Shown here: positions 36,833-45,057 of the stretch, piece after piece
How positions within the stretch are numbered: the first letter of the stretch is position 1
Layout of the letters: every line of letters begins with the position of its first letter
DNA from: Haloarcula sebkhae
GTDB taxonomy: Archaea; Halobacteriota; Halobacteria; Halobacteriales; Haloarculaceae
Direction of reading: 5' to 3'
Assembly: GCF_014647415.1 (NCBI RefSeq)
Contig: NZ_BMPD01000008.1
Span: 1 to 64,000, forward strand
Length of the DNA: 64,000 nucleotides
Program-made: the position numbers and the translations under genes
The notes under the pieces: model-generated
What the model saw: the letters and a program-made list of their open reading frames with translations, nothing else
The model's database searches: none
Told to the model about the DNA's origin: nothing

Positions 36833-38223
36833 CCGTCCTCCTCTGATTCGGTGCTATCCGTTCTCTCGTCTACTGCACCGCCGTCCACGGCCACGTCGCC
36901 CTCCTGTGACGGCGTGGGCTCGCCGTCGCGCAACAGCAGGTACGTGATGCCGCCGAAGATGGGTGGGACGATGAGCAACGCGGCCGTCAGGATGGGGTTG
37001 ACCACGTTCGTCGTTGTTCCAAGCACTTGGTCCGCGAGGATGTTGTTCATCCCCGCGATTGAGGCGATCATAATGAACGCAACGGCGGCCACGCCCACAC
37101 CGGTCTGCCAGGCCCGGTCCAGCGGGTCCGCGGTGAAGTGGGTCGGCCCGGTCCGGTCGATGAACGGCCATACGGCAACCGCGGCAAACACCAGCCCCGG
37201 GAGGACGATACCGCCGATGAACTCCCCGTTGATGTGTGCTGGTCCGATGCTGAAGCTGATCTGTGGCAGGAGTTTCAGGAAGCCGTACACCCACATCAGG
37301 AACCAATCTGGCATGATGAGTTCCGGCGTGGCCGCGGGGTCGTTCGGTCCGTACTCGGCGACGTTGTGGACCGGCAGCAGGCCAGCAAGCGCCGACAGCG
37401 TTGCCGCGGTGACGAAGAACACCACCGCGGAGACGGCGGCCTGATTCGGGAACGCGGGCAGGCCGATGATGATGTCGTCGTCGTCCTCGTCGATGGACTG
37501 GCGGCCGGTCGTTACGTCCCCGTCCCGCGGGGCCTCGGTGTGTTTCTGCCGGATGAGGATGGCCATGTGGACGGCCAGGCCCACAGCGATGGCCGCCGGT
37601 ATCACGAGGATGTGCAGGAAGTACAGCCGTGGGATGGTGGCGCTCGAGGGGAACTCACCCCCGAACACCACTTGGCCGAGGAAATCACCTAACAGGGGGA
37701 TGGATATCGTGAGGTTGTAGCCGATGCCCGTCGCTGTGGCAGCGAACTCATCGAACGGTAAGGCGTACCCGGTGTACGCCGCCCCCATCGAGAGGGCCGC
37801 CAGGCCGGTGCCGACGATCCAGTTTGGCTCCCGCGGATTGCGGTACGCGCCGGTGAAAAACACCCGTAACATGTGCAACCCTATCGAGGCGACAAAGAGG
37901 TGGGCCGCCCAGTGGTGGAGCCGGCGGATGAACATCCCGAAGGGCACGTCGTAGGTGATGTGCAACACCGAGACGAACGCTTCGGGCATTTCCTGGCCCT
38001 GGAACTTCTGTACGCTGCCGTCGTACTCTACGTCGGAGGTCGAGGGTTCGAAGAAGAACCCGAGGAAGATCCCCGACAGGATCAGGAGGAGGAAACAGAA
38101 CAGCGCCACCTCGCCCAGCAGGAACGAGTCCTCGGCCGGGAACGCCTTGCCGAGGAACTTCTGGCCGTTCTCAAGATCAAGGCGCGTGTCGAACCAGTCG
38201 TAGACGGCTTTGGCGCGGGACAT
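36829..38223 (-). CDS. narC: Cytochrome b subunit of nitrate respiration
   Basis: A 464-residue fused cytochrome b/subunit IV-type protein with about eight or nine helices. Haem ligand histidines are in [20 protein letters not shown] and in [20 protein letters not shown]; the quinol-site loop region reads [20 protein letters not shown]. It should oxidise menaquinol and pass electrons through the Rieske protein toward NarGH, an arrangement unlike bacterial NarI. The ATG at 38223 overlaps the narB stop by 1 base; a GTG just before it is an alternative. Confidence 0.9.
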   Translation of the reverse strand: MSRAKAVYDWFDTRLDLENGQKFLGKAFPAEDSFLLGEVALFCFLLLILSGIFLGFFFEPSTSDVEYDGSVQKFQGQEMPEAFVSVLHITYDVPFGMFIRRLHHWAAHLFVASIGLHMLRVFFTGAYRNPREPNWIVGTGLAALSMGAAYTGYALPFDEFAATATGIGYNLTISIPLLGDFLGQVVFGGEFPSSATIPRLYFLHILVIPAAIAVGLAVHMAILIRQKHTEAPRDGDVTTGRQSIDEDDDDIIIGLPAFPNQAAVSAVVFFVTAATLSALAGLLPVHNVAEYGPNDPAATPELIMPDWFLMWVYGFLKLLPQISFSIGPAHINGEFIGGIVLPGLVFAAVAVWPFIDRTGPTHFTADPLDRAWQTGVGVAAVAFIMIASIAGMNNILADQVLGTTTNVVNPILTAALLIVPPIFGGITYLLLRDGEPTPSQEGDVAVDGGAVDERTDSTESEEDG

Positions 38224-38879
38224 CACTCACCCCCCGGGCCGACTGGCCCCTCGAAGTCACCAGTGGCGACGAGGAACCCGTCGCTGGTCATCGTAATCGG
38301 AAGCTGTGGGAGCGGTCGTCCCGGTGGGCCGCCGCTGACCGCCGCCCCTTCCAGAACGTTGAATTTCCCGAAGTGGCAGGGACAGACGACCAGGTCCTCC
38401 TCCCGATCAGAGACCATACAGCCGGCGTGGGTACACACCTTCGAGAAGGCGGCGTAGCCGTTGACTGTGAACCCCTCCGAGATGTCGCTGCCGTAGTCGG
38501 ACTCGGCGTAGCGCACCAGCAGTGTGGGCGCGTCCTCGATGCCGGGTCGGGGCTCCGGGAACACAGTCATGTGTTCGCCCTCGGAGAGCCGGCCCTCGGT
38601 GATACGCTCGCCTTCGCCGTCGACGAGGTGGATGCCGTCGGAGTACACGGGTCCCTTGTAGCCTCGCTCGAACACCTGCGTGGTGCTGGCGAGGGGCGCG
38701 GTGAGGCTGGCGACGGCAGTCAGGCCGCCGACGGTCGCGAGGAACTTCGCGAAGTCACGCCGGCGGAGTTCCGCACGGGCGTCCCCGTACAGCGTTGGAG
38801 ACATCCCGGTGGCCCCGTCACACGAGCAGTCGTCGCCCTGTTCCTCGTCGTCGTCATCGGGTTTCGGATACTCTATCAT
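38223..38879 (-). CDS. narB: Rieske 2Fe-2S protein of nitrate respiration
   Basis: A 218-residue Rieske protein. An acidic N-terminus holds an odd CSCDG (18-22). An N-terminal signal-anchor follows with [22 protein letters not shown] (about 37-58), a Tat-like motif. Cluster motifs are CTHAGC (149-154) and CPCHFG (166-171), giving ligands Cys149, His151, Cys166 and His169 and disulfide partners Cys154 and Cys168. It pairs with the cytochrome b gene that follows. The start at 38879 overlaps the upstream gene by 4 bases (ATGA). Confidence 0.92.
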   Translation of the reverse strand: MIEYPKPDDDDEEQGDDCSCDGATGMSPTLYGDARAELRRRDFAKFLATVGGLTAVASLTAPLASTTQVFERGYKGPVYSDGIHLVDGEGERITEGRLSEGEHMTVFPEPRPGIEDAPTLLVRYAESDYGSDISEGFTVNGYAAFSKVCTHAGCMVSDREEDLVVCPCHFGKFNVLEGAAVSGGPPGRPLPQLPITMTSDGFLVATGDFEGPVGPGGE

Positions 38880-39451
38880 TCGTGCCCCCTGAGTTCGGCG
38901 ACTTCGACGTGTGGCATGAACCAGGCGTAGTACGCGACCGTCGAGAGCGCGAGCGAGAGGAACATCCCGGTCGCGTACAGCCCGAAGTACTGGGTCCGGG
39001 CGAGCGTGAGGTACTCGCCGGTGAACAGCGCCGCGAAGACGATAGAGAGGACTGTCAGCCCGCTCATGGCGACGAGTCCCTCTATGGCGTCCGAGGCGTC
39101 GTGGTACTCGACGACCCAGCGGTGCTCCGTGTTGAGCCACGGCAGCGAGACGGTCCCGCCGTCAGTGACCGGTTCGGCCTCGTCAGGCGGTCGGACCGCC
39201 CTGTTCATGAACTGGTGGGCGGCCGTCAGCACGCCAACCAGACCGAACAGGGCGACCCAGACGACGACACCGACCTGGCTCGGTGACAGTTTGTTCGGCG
39301 TCTCTACTGGGCTTTCGAGCGGCCGGATGTCGCTGACGCTCTCGTCGATAGCGATTTCCTCCGACGGTGGCTCGCCGTGCAGTGCGACGTACCACATCGG
39401 CAGCAACACCGCTGTTATCAACAGACCGATGAGTATCGTGTTGCGTCTCAT
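38876..39451 (-). CDS. First gene of nar operon, four-span membrane protein (narA/orf1)
   Basis: A 191-residue protein with about four membrane helices (TILIGLLITAVLLPMWYVAL, VGVVVWVALFGLVGVLTAAH, GLVAMSGLTVLSIVFAALF and TGMFLSLALSTVAYYAWFM). A polar loop holds LPWLNTEHRWVVEYHDASD. Histidines at helix ends could bind haem, but no clear pair is assigned. It occupies the narA/orf1 place in other haloarchaeal nar operons. The start at 39451 is preceded by about 95 nt of leader after the likely TATA box. Function unproven. Confidence 0.75.
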   Translation of the reverse strand: MRRNTILIGLLITAVLLPMWYVALHGEPPSEEIAIDESVSDIRPLESPVETPNKLSPSQVGVVVWVALFGLVGVLTAAHQFMNRAVRPPDEAEPVTDGGTVSLPWLNTEHRWVVEYHDASDAIEGLVAMSGLTVLSIVFAALFTGEYLTLARTQYFGLYATGMFLSLALSTVAYYAWFMPHVEVAELRGHE

Positions 39452-39555
39452 AATCTTGTGTCATCTCGGTTCGCCAGCGATTCGAACGGCTATCTGCGTC
39501 GCTGTGTTCGGGGTTTGTTCCAGCACCCCGATGAACTGCCAGCCCGACATCTTAG

Positions 39556-39609
39556 GCCCATTATATGGCGGTTTTTTATACGAACATGTTCGCACAGACC
39601 TTCTTATGC
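39556..39609. promoter_or_regulatory. Divergent narO/nar promoter with CGAACATGTTCG operator
   Basis: A perfect 12-bp palindrome, CGAACATGTTCG, lies at 39581-39592. On the minus strand it abuts a TATA box (TATAAAAAAC, about 39571-39580) and a second AT-rich CATATAATG a few bases on, both directed to the nar operon. On the plus strand a weak TATA (TTCTTATG, 39601-39608) lies about 27 nt before the narO ATG at 39631. One site could therefore control both directions. A NarO-type activator is the natural candidate. Confidence 0.65.
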
Positions 39610-39630
39610 CAGCCGGGGCATCTCCAAGAC

Positions 39631-40290
39631 ATGTCGGGCCGAATGCTTGCCGAGGTCGAAGTGTTCGGTCCTCGGTCGTGTCAGGTGCAACCGCACGCTG
39701 ATGAGGAGAGATCAGTGTCGTCAGTCTCGCGGAGCGCAACGAGTGGCGGTGCCGACCGCGTTGTCGAAGAATTCACACTCAAAGGCGGCGACGAGCCGCC
39801 GGCAGCGGTACAGAGCGTGAGTTCGAACGCGGACCATGTATTCGCCTACGACCAGCGACACATTTTCCAGCTGTCCCGAGCGGCCGGGCAGGGCTGCGTG
39901 TGTGAACGTATCGAAGCAGCCGGCTGCGTCGTTCAGGAGTTCTCGGCGGACACCGAATCCATCGTCGTCACGTTTCTCGTCGACGACGTTCCAACCCTGC
40001 GCGAGATTGTCGACGACCTCCAGTCGGAAGGCGAGACCGTCAAACTCCGGCGGCTACTGGAAGACACGTCCACGGAGACGGACCGACCGGTCGTGCTCGA
40101 CCGCGCGAAACTGACCGGCCGCCAGCGCGAGGTGCTGACCCGGGCTCACGAGATGGGCTATTTCGAACATCCGCGCGATGCGACCGCCGGTGACGTGGCC
40201 GACGCGCTGGATATCTCCACTTCGACGTTTACTGAGCACCTCGCTGCGGCCCAGCGGAAACTCCTCGACGACCTGCTTGACTCCCGCTGA
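39631..40290 (+). CDS. narO: NarO-like bat/HTH-10 regulator of nitrate respiration
   Basis: A 219-residue regulator with the CXnCXCX7C signature described for haloarchaeal NarO: Cys17, Cys89, Cys91 and Cys99 (GQGCVCERIEAAGC). The C-terminal HTH-10 domain is LTGRQREVLTRAHEMGYF, then VADALDISTSTFTEHLAAAQ. It is divergent from the nar operon. In Haloferax volcanii NarO activates denitrification and DMSO genes under low oxygen; the cysteines may bind an oxygen-labile Fe-S cluster. I chose the ATG at 39631 over an upstream in-frame start at 39565 because that region contains the palindrome and promoter. It is a distant paralogue of the dmsR product. Confidence 0.88.
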   Translation: MSGRMLAEVEVFGPRSCQVQPHADEERSVSSVSRSATSGGADRVVEEFTLKGGDEPPAAVQSVSSNADHVFAYDQRHIFQLSRAAGQGCVCERIEAAGCVVQEFSADTESIVVTFLVDDVPTLREIVDDLQSEGETVKLRRLLEDTSTETDRPVVLDRAKLTGRQREVLTRAHEMGYFEHPRDATAGDVADALDISTSTFTEHLAAAQRKLLDDLLDSR

Positions 40291-40368
40291 TGCGGACTAT
40301 TGCGCGACGCATTCATGTGTCAGCGAAGCTAGTACATTTCACAGCAGTTATTCCAGCCGGCACGTGAG

Positions 40369-41049
40369 ATGCCCCTGCCGCCAATGACACAGGAACTGGG
40401 TCCCCTTGCTCGAACGTTGTCGCTGCCGTACTACGAAGACGCCCTTCCAGCACACGACAAGTTTCACGCCAAGCGGGTCCGGGACATCGCGCTTCGGCTC
40501 GCGAACGACTGCGACGGCTCGGTCGACCGAGATATCCTCGCCGCGTCGGCGTGGCTCCACGACATTGGCCGGCCTCGGGAGCGGGCCGGTGAGGTCGAGG
40601 ACCACGACGAATGGGCCACGGTGGAAGCCGCGCAGCTACTTGCGGCTGAGGGTGTGGAACCCGACCGAATTAGCCGTATCAAACACTGTATCCGGGCACA
40701 CAGCATCCGCGCCACTTCTCCGGAGCCGAAAACGCTAGAAGCGAAACTCCTCTTTGATGCGGACAAACTAGACGCTGCCGGGGCGCGCGGCCTCGTCCGA
40801 CTGGCCTGTATTGTCGGCGAACGGTCCGGACGGACCGGCGAGAAGTATGCCGTCATCGATGACACGTCAGCGACCGACCTCGAAACGTCGGATTCTCCGG
40901 ATATCGGACTTCTTCAGGACTGGGCTCAGGAACGCTTAGATACGCTGTACACCCAGCCGGGCCGGCGTCTCGGCCGGACGCGTCAGGAATTCATGGACGA
41001 GTTTTTCACGCAATTCGCCGGTGAAGTCGGGGTTACGGGGGAGTGGTAA
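40369..41049 (+). CDS. HD-domain phosphohydrolase
   Basis: A 226-residue HD-superfamily protein. Metal-binding residues are in HDKFHAKRVRDIALRLA (first His), AASAWLHDIGRP (the HD pair) and the later HCIRAHSIRATSPEP, followed by LLFDADKLDAAGARGLVRL. It resembles the uncharacterised YedJ-like HD hydrolases acting on nucleotides or phosphate esters; the substrate is unknown. The start may be 40369 or an ATG 15 nt inside. It is separate from narO by 78 nt and may be independent. Confidence 0.8.
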   Translation: MPLPPMTQELGPLARTLSLPYYEDALPAHDKFHAKRVRDIALRLANDCDGSVDRDILAASAWLHDIGRPRERAGEVEDHDEWATVEAAQLLAAEGVEPDRISRIKHCIRAHSIRATSPEPKTLEAKLLFDADKLDAAGARGLVRLACIVGERSGRTGEKYAVIDDTSATDLETSDSPDIGLLQDWAQERLDTLYTQPGRRLGRTRQEFMDEFFTQFAGEVGVTGEW

Positions 41050-41104
41050 GCGGCGTCTACGTAGTCACAGAACCCTTTACCCTCGCCCCGACGACGCTGC
41101 ATCC

Positions 41105-41422
41105 ATGACCGAGTTCGACGCCGAGAAATTCGACGAGAAATACGTCCACTACTTCGAGGAGCTCGAAACGGCGTACTCGAACGCGTACCAGGAGCTGCAT
41201 GGGCAGTACGACTCAGAGGTCCTTCGCGGGATCGATCGGCAGATTCTCAGCGAGAGCGAGCCGGTGTACGAGGGTGACGGGACGTTCAGCGTCCGGCTGC
41301 CTGACGACACTGCGGTGCGAGCGCAGTCTTTGCCGGGCGACGAAGAGACGTTCGACACAGTGCTGTCGGCGTTTACCGACGCTATCGAACGCGAACTCAG
41401 TCGGCTGTTCGAATTCGAGTAA
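41105..41422 (+). CDS. Conserved haloarchaeal protein (DUF5783-like)
   Basis: A 105-residue acidic soluble protein, MTEFDAEKFDEKYVHYFEEL and on. Helical N-terminal half; the C-terminal half includes VYEGDGTFSVRLPDD and SAFTDAIERELSRLFEFE. I believe it is the DUF5783 family, recalled and not checked. A TATA-like CCTTTACCC lies about 30 nt upstream. The ATG at 41105 is chosen over an open frame reaching back into the HD gene. Function unknown. Confidence 0.72.
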   Translation: MTEFDAEKFDEKYVHYFEELETAYSNAYQELHGQYDSEVLRGIDRQILSESEPVYEGDGTFSVRLPDDTAVRAQSLPGDEETFDTVLSAFTDAIERELSRLFEFE

Positions 41423-41560
41423 TCGCCGCACGCTGCCCGACGGCTCGCCCGATAGCAGGCGTGCACAGCCTGTTTGCCATTCTTCTAGCAGCGTTCGGCC
41501 CGGCGGATCGAAAACACCAGAATCAATGCAGTTCCGGTATTAGCCCAACCAATTATACTA

Positions 41561-42073
41561 ATGGCGACCGATTCAGATCTTCACTGTCTCTTTACTGCAC
41601 CCGTCGAGGAGCAACAGGACTCGTACGTGATCGAGATTCCGAAACAGGAAGTCGAACTGGGAACCCTGGCCCCCGAGACGCTGTACCGGATCGCACTGTT
41701 CCGGTCAGCGGCTGAGGCTCCTACGCCCCAGTCACAGTCCGGTTCCCAATCCGATCCGCAGTCCAGTTCCCACTCAAAGGCAGAGTCCCAGTCCAGTTCC
41801 CAATCCGGGCCACACTCCGATTCGCGGTCCGGCGAGCCAAGCAGGGAACCGGAGTTCGGACCGTCGTCCCCACCCGTTGCCGAGGGTGAGACGCGCGTGG
41901 TCGAAATCGAAAACATCGGCGACAAGGGCGACGGCGTCGCGCGTATCGACGGCGGGTACGTCGTCATCGTCTCTGACGCAGATGTTGGGGAGCGTCTCCG
42001 CGTCGAGATGGATCAGGTCCGTGAGAACGTGGCCTTCGCGGAAATCGTCGAGCGCCTGCCGTACTACGAGTAA
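41561..42073 (+). CDS. TRAM-domain protein with Ser/Gln-rich linker
   Basis: A 170-residue protein. A short N-terminal domain (1-50) is followed by a low-complexity Ser/Gln/Pro linker (54-108, such as SQSGSQSDPQSSSHSKAESQ) and a TRAM RNA-binding domain (108-165, GETRVVEIENIGDKGDGVAR). Small archaeal TRAM proteins act as RNA chaperones; most haloarchaeal ones are 65-150 residues with little linker. The linker is encoded by imperfect 24-30 nt DNA repeats. A TATA-like TATACTAATG is close to the start. Role is likely RNA binding. Confidence 0.82.
   Translation: MATDSDLHCLFTAPVEEQQDSYVIEIPKQEVELGTLAPETLYRIALFRSAAEAPTPQSQSGSQSDPQSSSHSKAESQSSSQSGPHSDSRSGEPSREPEFGPSSPPVAEGETRVVEIENIGDKGDGVARIDGGYVVIVSDADVGERLRVEMDQVRENVAFAEIVERLPYYE
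41735..41812 (+). repeat. Imperfect tandem repeats coding the Ser/Gln linker
   Basis: CAGTCCRGTTCCCA occurs at 41735, 41759 and 41789 (spacing 24 and 30 nt), with further partial copies. The repeat is in frame and yields SerGln-rich peptides. It is probably prone to copy-number change between strains. Confidence 0.65.
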
Positions 42074-42179
42074 GCCACCGACTCTCTCGGCTGGTTCCTA
42101 CTTTCGCATGCTGGCGGAGTATGTCCGCCGACGGTCGGACAGGCGAGGGTATATTTCCCCACCGACTGTCATCTCCGGT

Positions 42180-42809
42180 ATGGGGCACGACCACGACGAA
42201 ACGACCAGCCACGACGAGGCGGGTCATAGCCACGGCGAGCATGAACACGGAGAGCACGACCACGACCATGGCGAGCACGACGGTGGCCACGACCACAGTC
42301 ACGGAGAACACACCCACGGTGACCATCACGCTCACGACGCCGAAAGGGTTGCAATAGGGGTCCTCACCGTCTCGACCTCGCGAACGCTGGACGACGACCC
42401 GGCGGGCGACATCATCGCAACAGCCTGTGAAGACGCGGGCCACGAAATCGCCGAGCGTCGCCTCGTCGCGGACGAGGTGGACGCTATCGAGGACGCCGTT
42501 GCCGCCCTGCTGGACGATGGCGTCGATGTGGTTCTGACGACAGGCGGGACCGGCCTCACGCCTGACGACGTGACTGTCGACGCTATCGAACCGCTGTTCG
42601 ACCGGCCGGTTCCCGGCTTCGGCGAGCTGTTCCGCTGGCTCTCCTACGAGGAAGTCGGGCCGATGGCGATGGCCTCGCGCGCGACCGCTGGTGTCGTCGA
42701 CGACCGTCTGGTGTTCTGTCTTCCCGGCAGCGAGAACGCCGCCCGGACGGGCGCGGAGAAACTCGTCGCGCCAGCCGTGGGCCACCTGCTGGGGCTCGTC
42801 CGCCGGTAG
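42180..42809 (+). CDS. moaB: MoaB/Mog-type molybdopterin adenylyltransferase with His-rich leader
   Basis: A 209-residue protein. The first 52 residues hold 19 histidines in an H-D/E/G-x-H pattern (for example GEHEHGEHDHDHGEH), which should bind divalent metal. Residues 55-209 are a MoaB/Mog domain with VLTVSTSRTLDDDPAG, the nucleotide/molybdopterin loop VVLTTGGTGLTPDDVT and FCLPGSENA. The enzyme activates molybdopterin with ATP before Mo insertion. The start at 42180 follows a GGT and lies in the only frame reading the His tract. moaC follows after 44 nt. Confidence 0.9.
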   Translation: MGHDHDETTSHDEAGHSHGEHEHGEHDHDHGEHDGGHDHSHGEHTHGDHHAHDAERVAIGVLTVSTSRTLDDDPAGDIIATACEDAGHEIAERRLVADEVDAIEDAVAALLDDGVDVVLTTGGTGLTPDDVTVDAIEPLFDRPVPGFGELFRWLSYEEVGPMAMASRATAGVVDDRLVFCLPGSENAARTGAEKLVAPAVGHLLGLVRR

Positions 42810-42853
42810 CACGGACCCGCACGGTTTTGAGCCGGCATCGGTTACAGGGAGGT

Positions 42854-43327
42854 ATGTCCGAAGATTTCACGCACGTCGACGAGGACGGCGACGCACAGAT
42901 GGTCGATGTGGGCGACAAGGCCGAGAGCCAGCGCCGCGCGGTCGCGCGCGGACAGATTCGGCTCACCGAGTCCACGCTGGCCGCCATCGACGCCGACGAG
43001 GTTGAGAAAGGTGACGTGCTGGCGACGGCCCGTATCGGCGCGATTCAGGCGGTGAAACACACCTGGGAGACGGTGCCGATGTGCCACCAGATTCCCATCA
43101 CGAACGTCGACGTCGAGTTCAATGTCGACGACGATACCGTCGAAATCACGGTCGCCGTCGAGACGGTCGGCAAGACCGGCTGCGAGATGGAAGCGCTGGA
43201 GGGTGTGACGACCGGCCTCAACGTCGTCTGGGACATGGTGAAGGCCAACGAGAAAGACGACAACGGCGAGTACCCCACGACGGCAATCCAGAACGTCCGC
43301 GTCGTTGAGAAAACTGTCGACCGCTGA
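42854..43327 (+). CDS. moaC: Cyclic pyranopterin monophosphate synthase accessory protein MoaC
   Basis: A 157-residue MoaC. Signature residues are in QMVDVGDKAESQRRAVARG, VPMCHQIPITNVDVEF (active-site His) and KTGCEMEALEGVTTGLNVVW, with Lys in DMVKANEKDDNGEYPTT. With MoaA it turns GTP into cyclic pyranopterin monophosphate. Length is standard. A GGGAGG ribosome binding site precedes the ATG at 42854, favouring this start over an upstream in-frame one. moaA is not in this window. Confidence 0.95.
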   Translation: MSEDFTHVDEDGDAQMVDVGDKAESQRRAVARGQIRLTESTLAAIDADEVEKGDVLATARIGAIQAVKHTWETVPMCHQIPITNVDVEFNVDDDTVEITVAVETVGKTGCEMEALEGVTTGLNVVWDMVKANEKDDNGEYPTTAIQNVRVVEKTVDR

Positions 43328-43400
43328 GACGGCGCGACTGACTATAGCCGGGCCGCTGCTATGAAAAAGGTCTATCTACGTCGCCCTGCTACTGGCGTGC

Positions 43401-44228
43401 ATGCAAGTCCTCGGTATCGTCGGCCACTCCGAGTCGGGGAAGACTACGCTGGTCGAGCGGTTGACACAGCGGCTCTCCGGGACCGGACGTGTCGCGACAG
43501 TGAAACACTGCACGCATCCGCCGGACGTCGACACCGACGGGAAAGATACGGCTCGCCATCGCGACGCCGGAGCGGCCGAGACCGTCGCGCTCACTGACGA
43601 CGGCGAGTGGTACGCGACGGGTGAATCCCGAACGCTCGACGAGACACTGGACGCGCTTGCGCCCGATTACGACTACGCACTTGTCGAGGGGTATTCGGAC
43701 GCGACCATCCCGAAAGTCGTCCTCGGCGACCGCGAGGTCGCCGATCCCGTCGTCCATCGCGCGCCCCACGGCGCGGACGCTGACCTCGACGAAATCGTCA
43801 CCGCGATGGAGGAGCGGGACCCCTACATCACGCTGGAGACGCTCGTCGCGGACGTAAAGCGGGACCCCGACGAAGTCTACTCCGGCGCAATCGCGACGTT
43901 TACCGGGCGTGTCCGCGCACAGGAGGGTCCCGACGACCCACCGACGGAACTGCTGGAGTTCGAGCGCTACGACGAAGTCGCCGCCGAGAAGATGGCCACG
44001 CTCCGGCGGGACCTCGAAGCACGGGACGGCGTCCACGCGGTCCGACTGCACCACAAGACTGGCGTGGTCGACGCTGGCGAGGACATCGTTTTCGTCGTCA
44101 TCCTGGCCGGCCACCGGGGCGAGGCGTTCCGTGCTGTCGAAGACGGCATCAACCGTCTAAAGGAGGAGGTGCCGCTGTTCAAGAAGGAAGTCACCGTTGA
44201 CGAGGAGTTCTGGGCACACGAGCGGTGA
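43401..44228 (+). CDS. MobB-MoaE fusion protein
   Basis: A 275-residue two-domain protein. Residues 1-140 are MobB-like, with the P-loop GHSESGKTTL (8-17), VATVKHCTHPPDVD and DYALVEGYSDATIPKVVL. Residues 147-275 are MoaE, the large subunit of molybdopterin synthase: SGAIATFTGRVRAQEG, LHHKTGVVDAGEDIVFV and VPLFKKEVTVDEEFWAHE, with the conserved lysines in PLFKKE. MoaE adds the dithiolene sulfurs; MobB binds GTP and aids guanine-dinucleotide attachment. Fusing an early and a late pathway step is unusual outside archaea. It lies 73 nt after moaC and is convergent with the transporter genes. Confidence 0.92.
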   Translation: MQVLGIVGHSESGKTTLVERLTQRLSGTGRVATVKHCTHPPDVDTDGKDTARHRDAGAAETVALTDDGEWYATGESRTLDETLDALAPDYDYALVEGYSDATIPKVVLGDREVADPVVHRAPHGADADLDEIVTAMEERDPYITLETLVADVKRDPDEVYSGAIATFTGRVRAQEGPDDPPTELLEFERYDEVAAEKMATLRRDLEARDGVHAVRLHHKTGVVDAGEDIVFVVILAGHRGEAFRAVEDGINRLKEEVPLFKKEVTVDEEFWAHER

Positions 44229-44256
44229 GTTGGTGGCGCTGTTTTCACGACACCGG

Positions 44257-45057
44257 CTATCGCCACGGTGTCGCCCGCAACGCATGCACCAGCAGCAGCG
44301 TCCCGAGCGCGACGCCGAGCAGGACCACCGCCACGGGCAGCGCTGCGTCCAGCCCGTCCGAGATGAACGAGGCCCAAATCTGGACCGGCAGCGTCCGCGG
44401 GTAGTACGCCAGCATCATCGTCGCGCCGAACTCGCCCATCGCGCGGGCGAAGGTCAGCACGAGGCCGGCGAGCAGGCCGGGCTTTGCGAGCGGAACCGTC
44501 ACCGAGCGCATCGTCCCGACCCAGTCGCGCCCGAGCGACCGCGAAGCCTCTTCGAGGTGGTCGTCGATGCCGTCAAAGGCGGCCTTGGCGGTGACGACGA
44601 AGAACGGCGACGCGACGAAGGTCTGGGCGGCGACGACCCCCAGCAGCGACCGCGTCAGCGCCAAATCGGTGAGACCGCCCAGCCCGTTCGGGCCGACGAC
44701 GGTCAACAGCAACATCCCGCTGACGACCGGTGGGAGGACGAGCGGCAGGACGACGGCCCCCATCGCGGCGGTCGCCAGTGCGCCGGAGTTCTTGGACAGC
44801 CAGTAGGCCAGCGGCAGGCCGAACACGATAGCGATGGTGGTACTGCCGAGCGCGGCGACGAGGGACGTGATCGCGGCGTTGATGACGTACGTCTCGGTCA
44901 GACTCGTCAGTAGCGCTGTCGGGGAGTACGTGAGTACGAGTACCATCACCGGGACGACGAAATACAGGAGTAGCACCGCTCCCAGGACGGGAACGAGTTC
45001 GCGCACGCCGACCGTGTGGCCGGTCTGAGTCTCACTGCGTGACAGTACTCGGGACAT
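44257..45057 (-). CDS. Molybdate/tungstate ABC transporter permease
   Basis: A 266-residue inner-membrane permease with about six helices and the cytoplasmic EAA motif EEASRSLGRDWVGTMRSVTV followed by PLAKPGLLAGLVL. Marks of the ModB/WtpB/TupB group include VLPLVLPPVVSGMLLL and MGEFGATMMLAYYPRTLPVQ. It should move molybdate or tungstate inward with the binding protein encoded just upstream (26-nt overlap). No ATP-binding subunit gene follows; the next gene is the MobB-MoaE fusion on the opposite strand 28 nt away. Confidence 0.88.
   Translation of the reverse strand: MSRVLSRSETQTGHTVGVRELVPVLGAVLLLYFVVPVMVLVLTYSPTALLTSLTETYVINAAITSLVAALGSTTIAIVFGLPLAYWLSKNSGALATAAMGAVVLPLVLPPVVSGMLLLTVVGPNGLGGLTDLALTRSLLGVVAAQTFVASPFFVVTAKAAFDGIDDHLEEASRSLGRDWVGTMRSVTVPLAKPGLLAGLVLTFARAMGEFGATMMLAYYPRTLPVQIWASFISDGLDAALPVAVVLLGVALGTLLLVHALRATPWR

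Noticed and set aside
41735..41812. CRISPR-like spaced repeats
   Set aside because: The repeats are short, imperfect, in frame and lie inside the TRAM protein gene; no cas genes are present.
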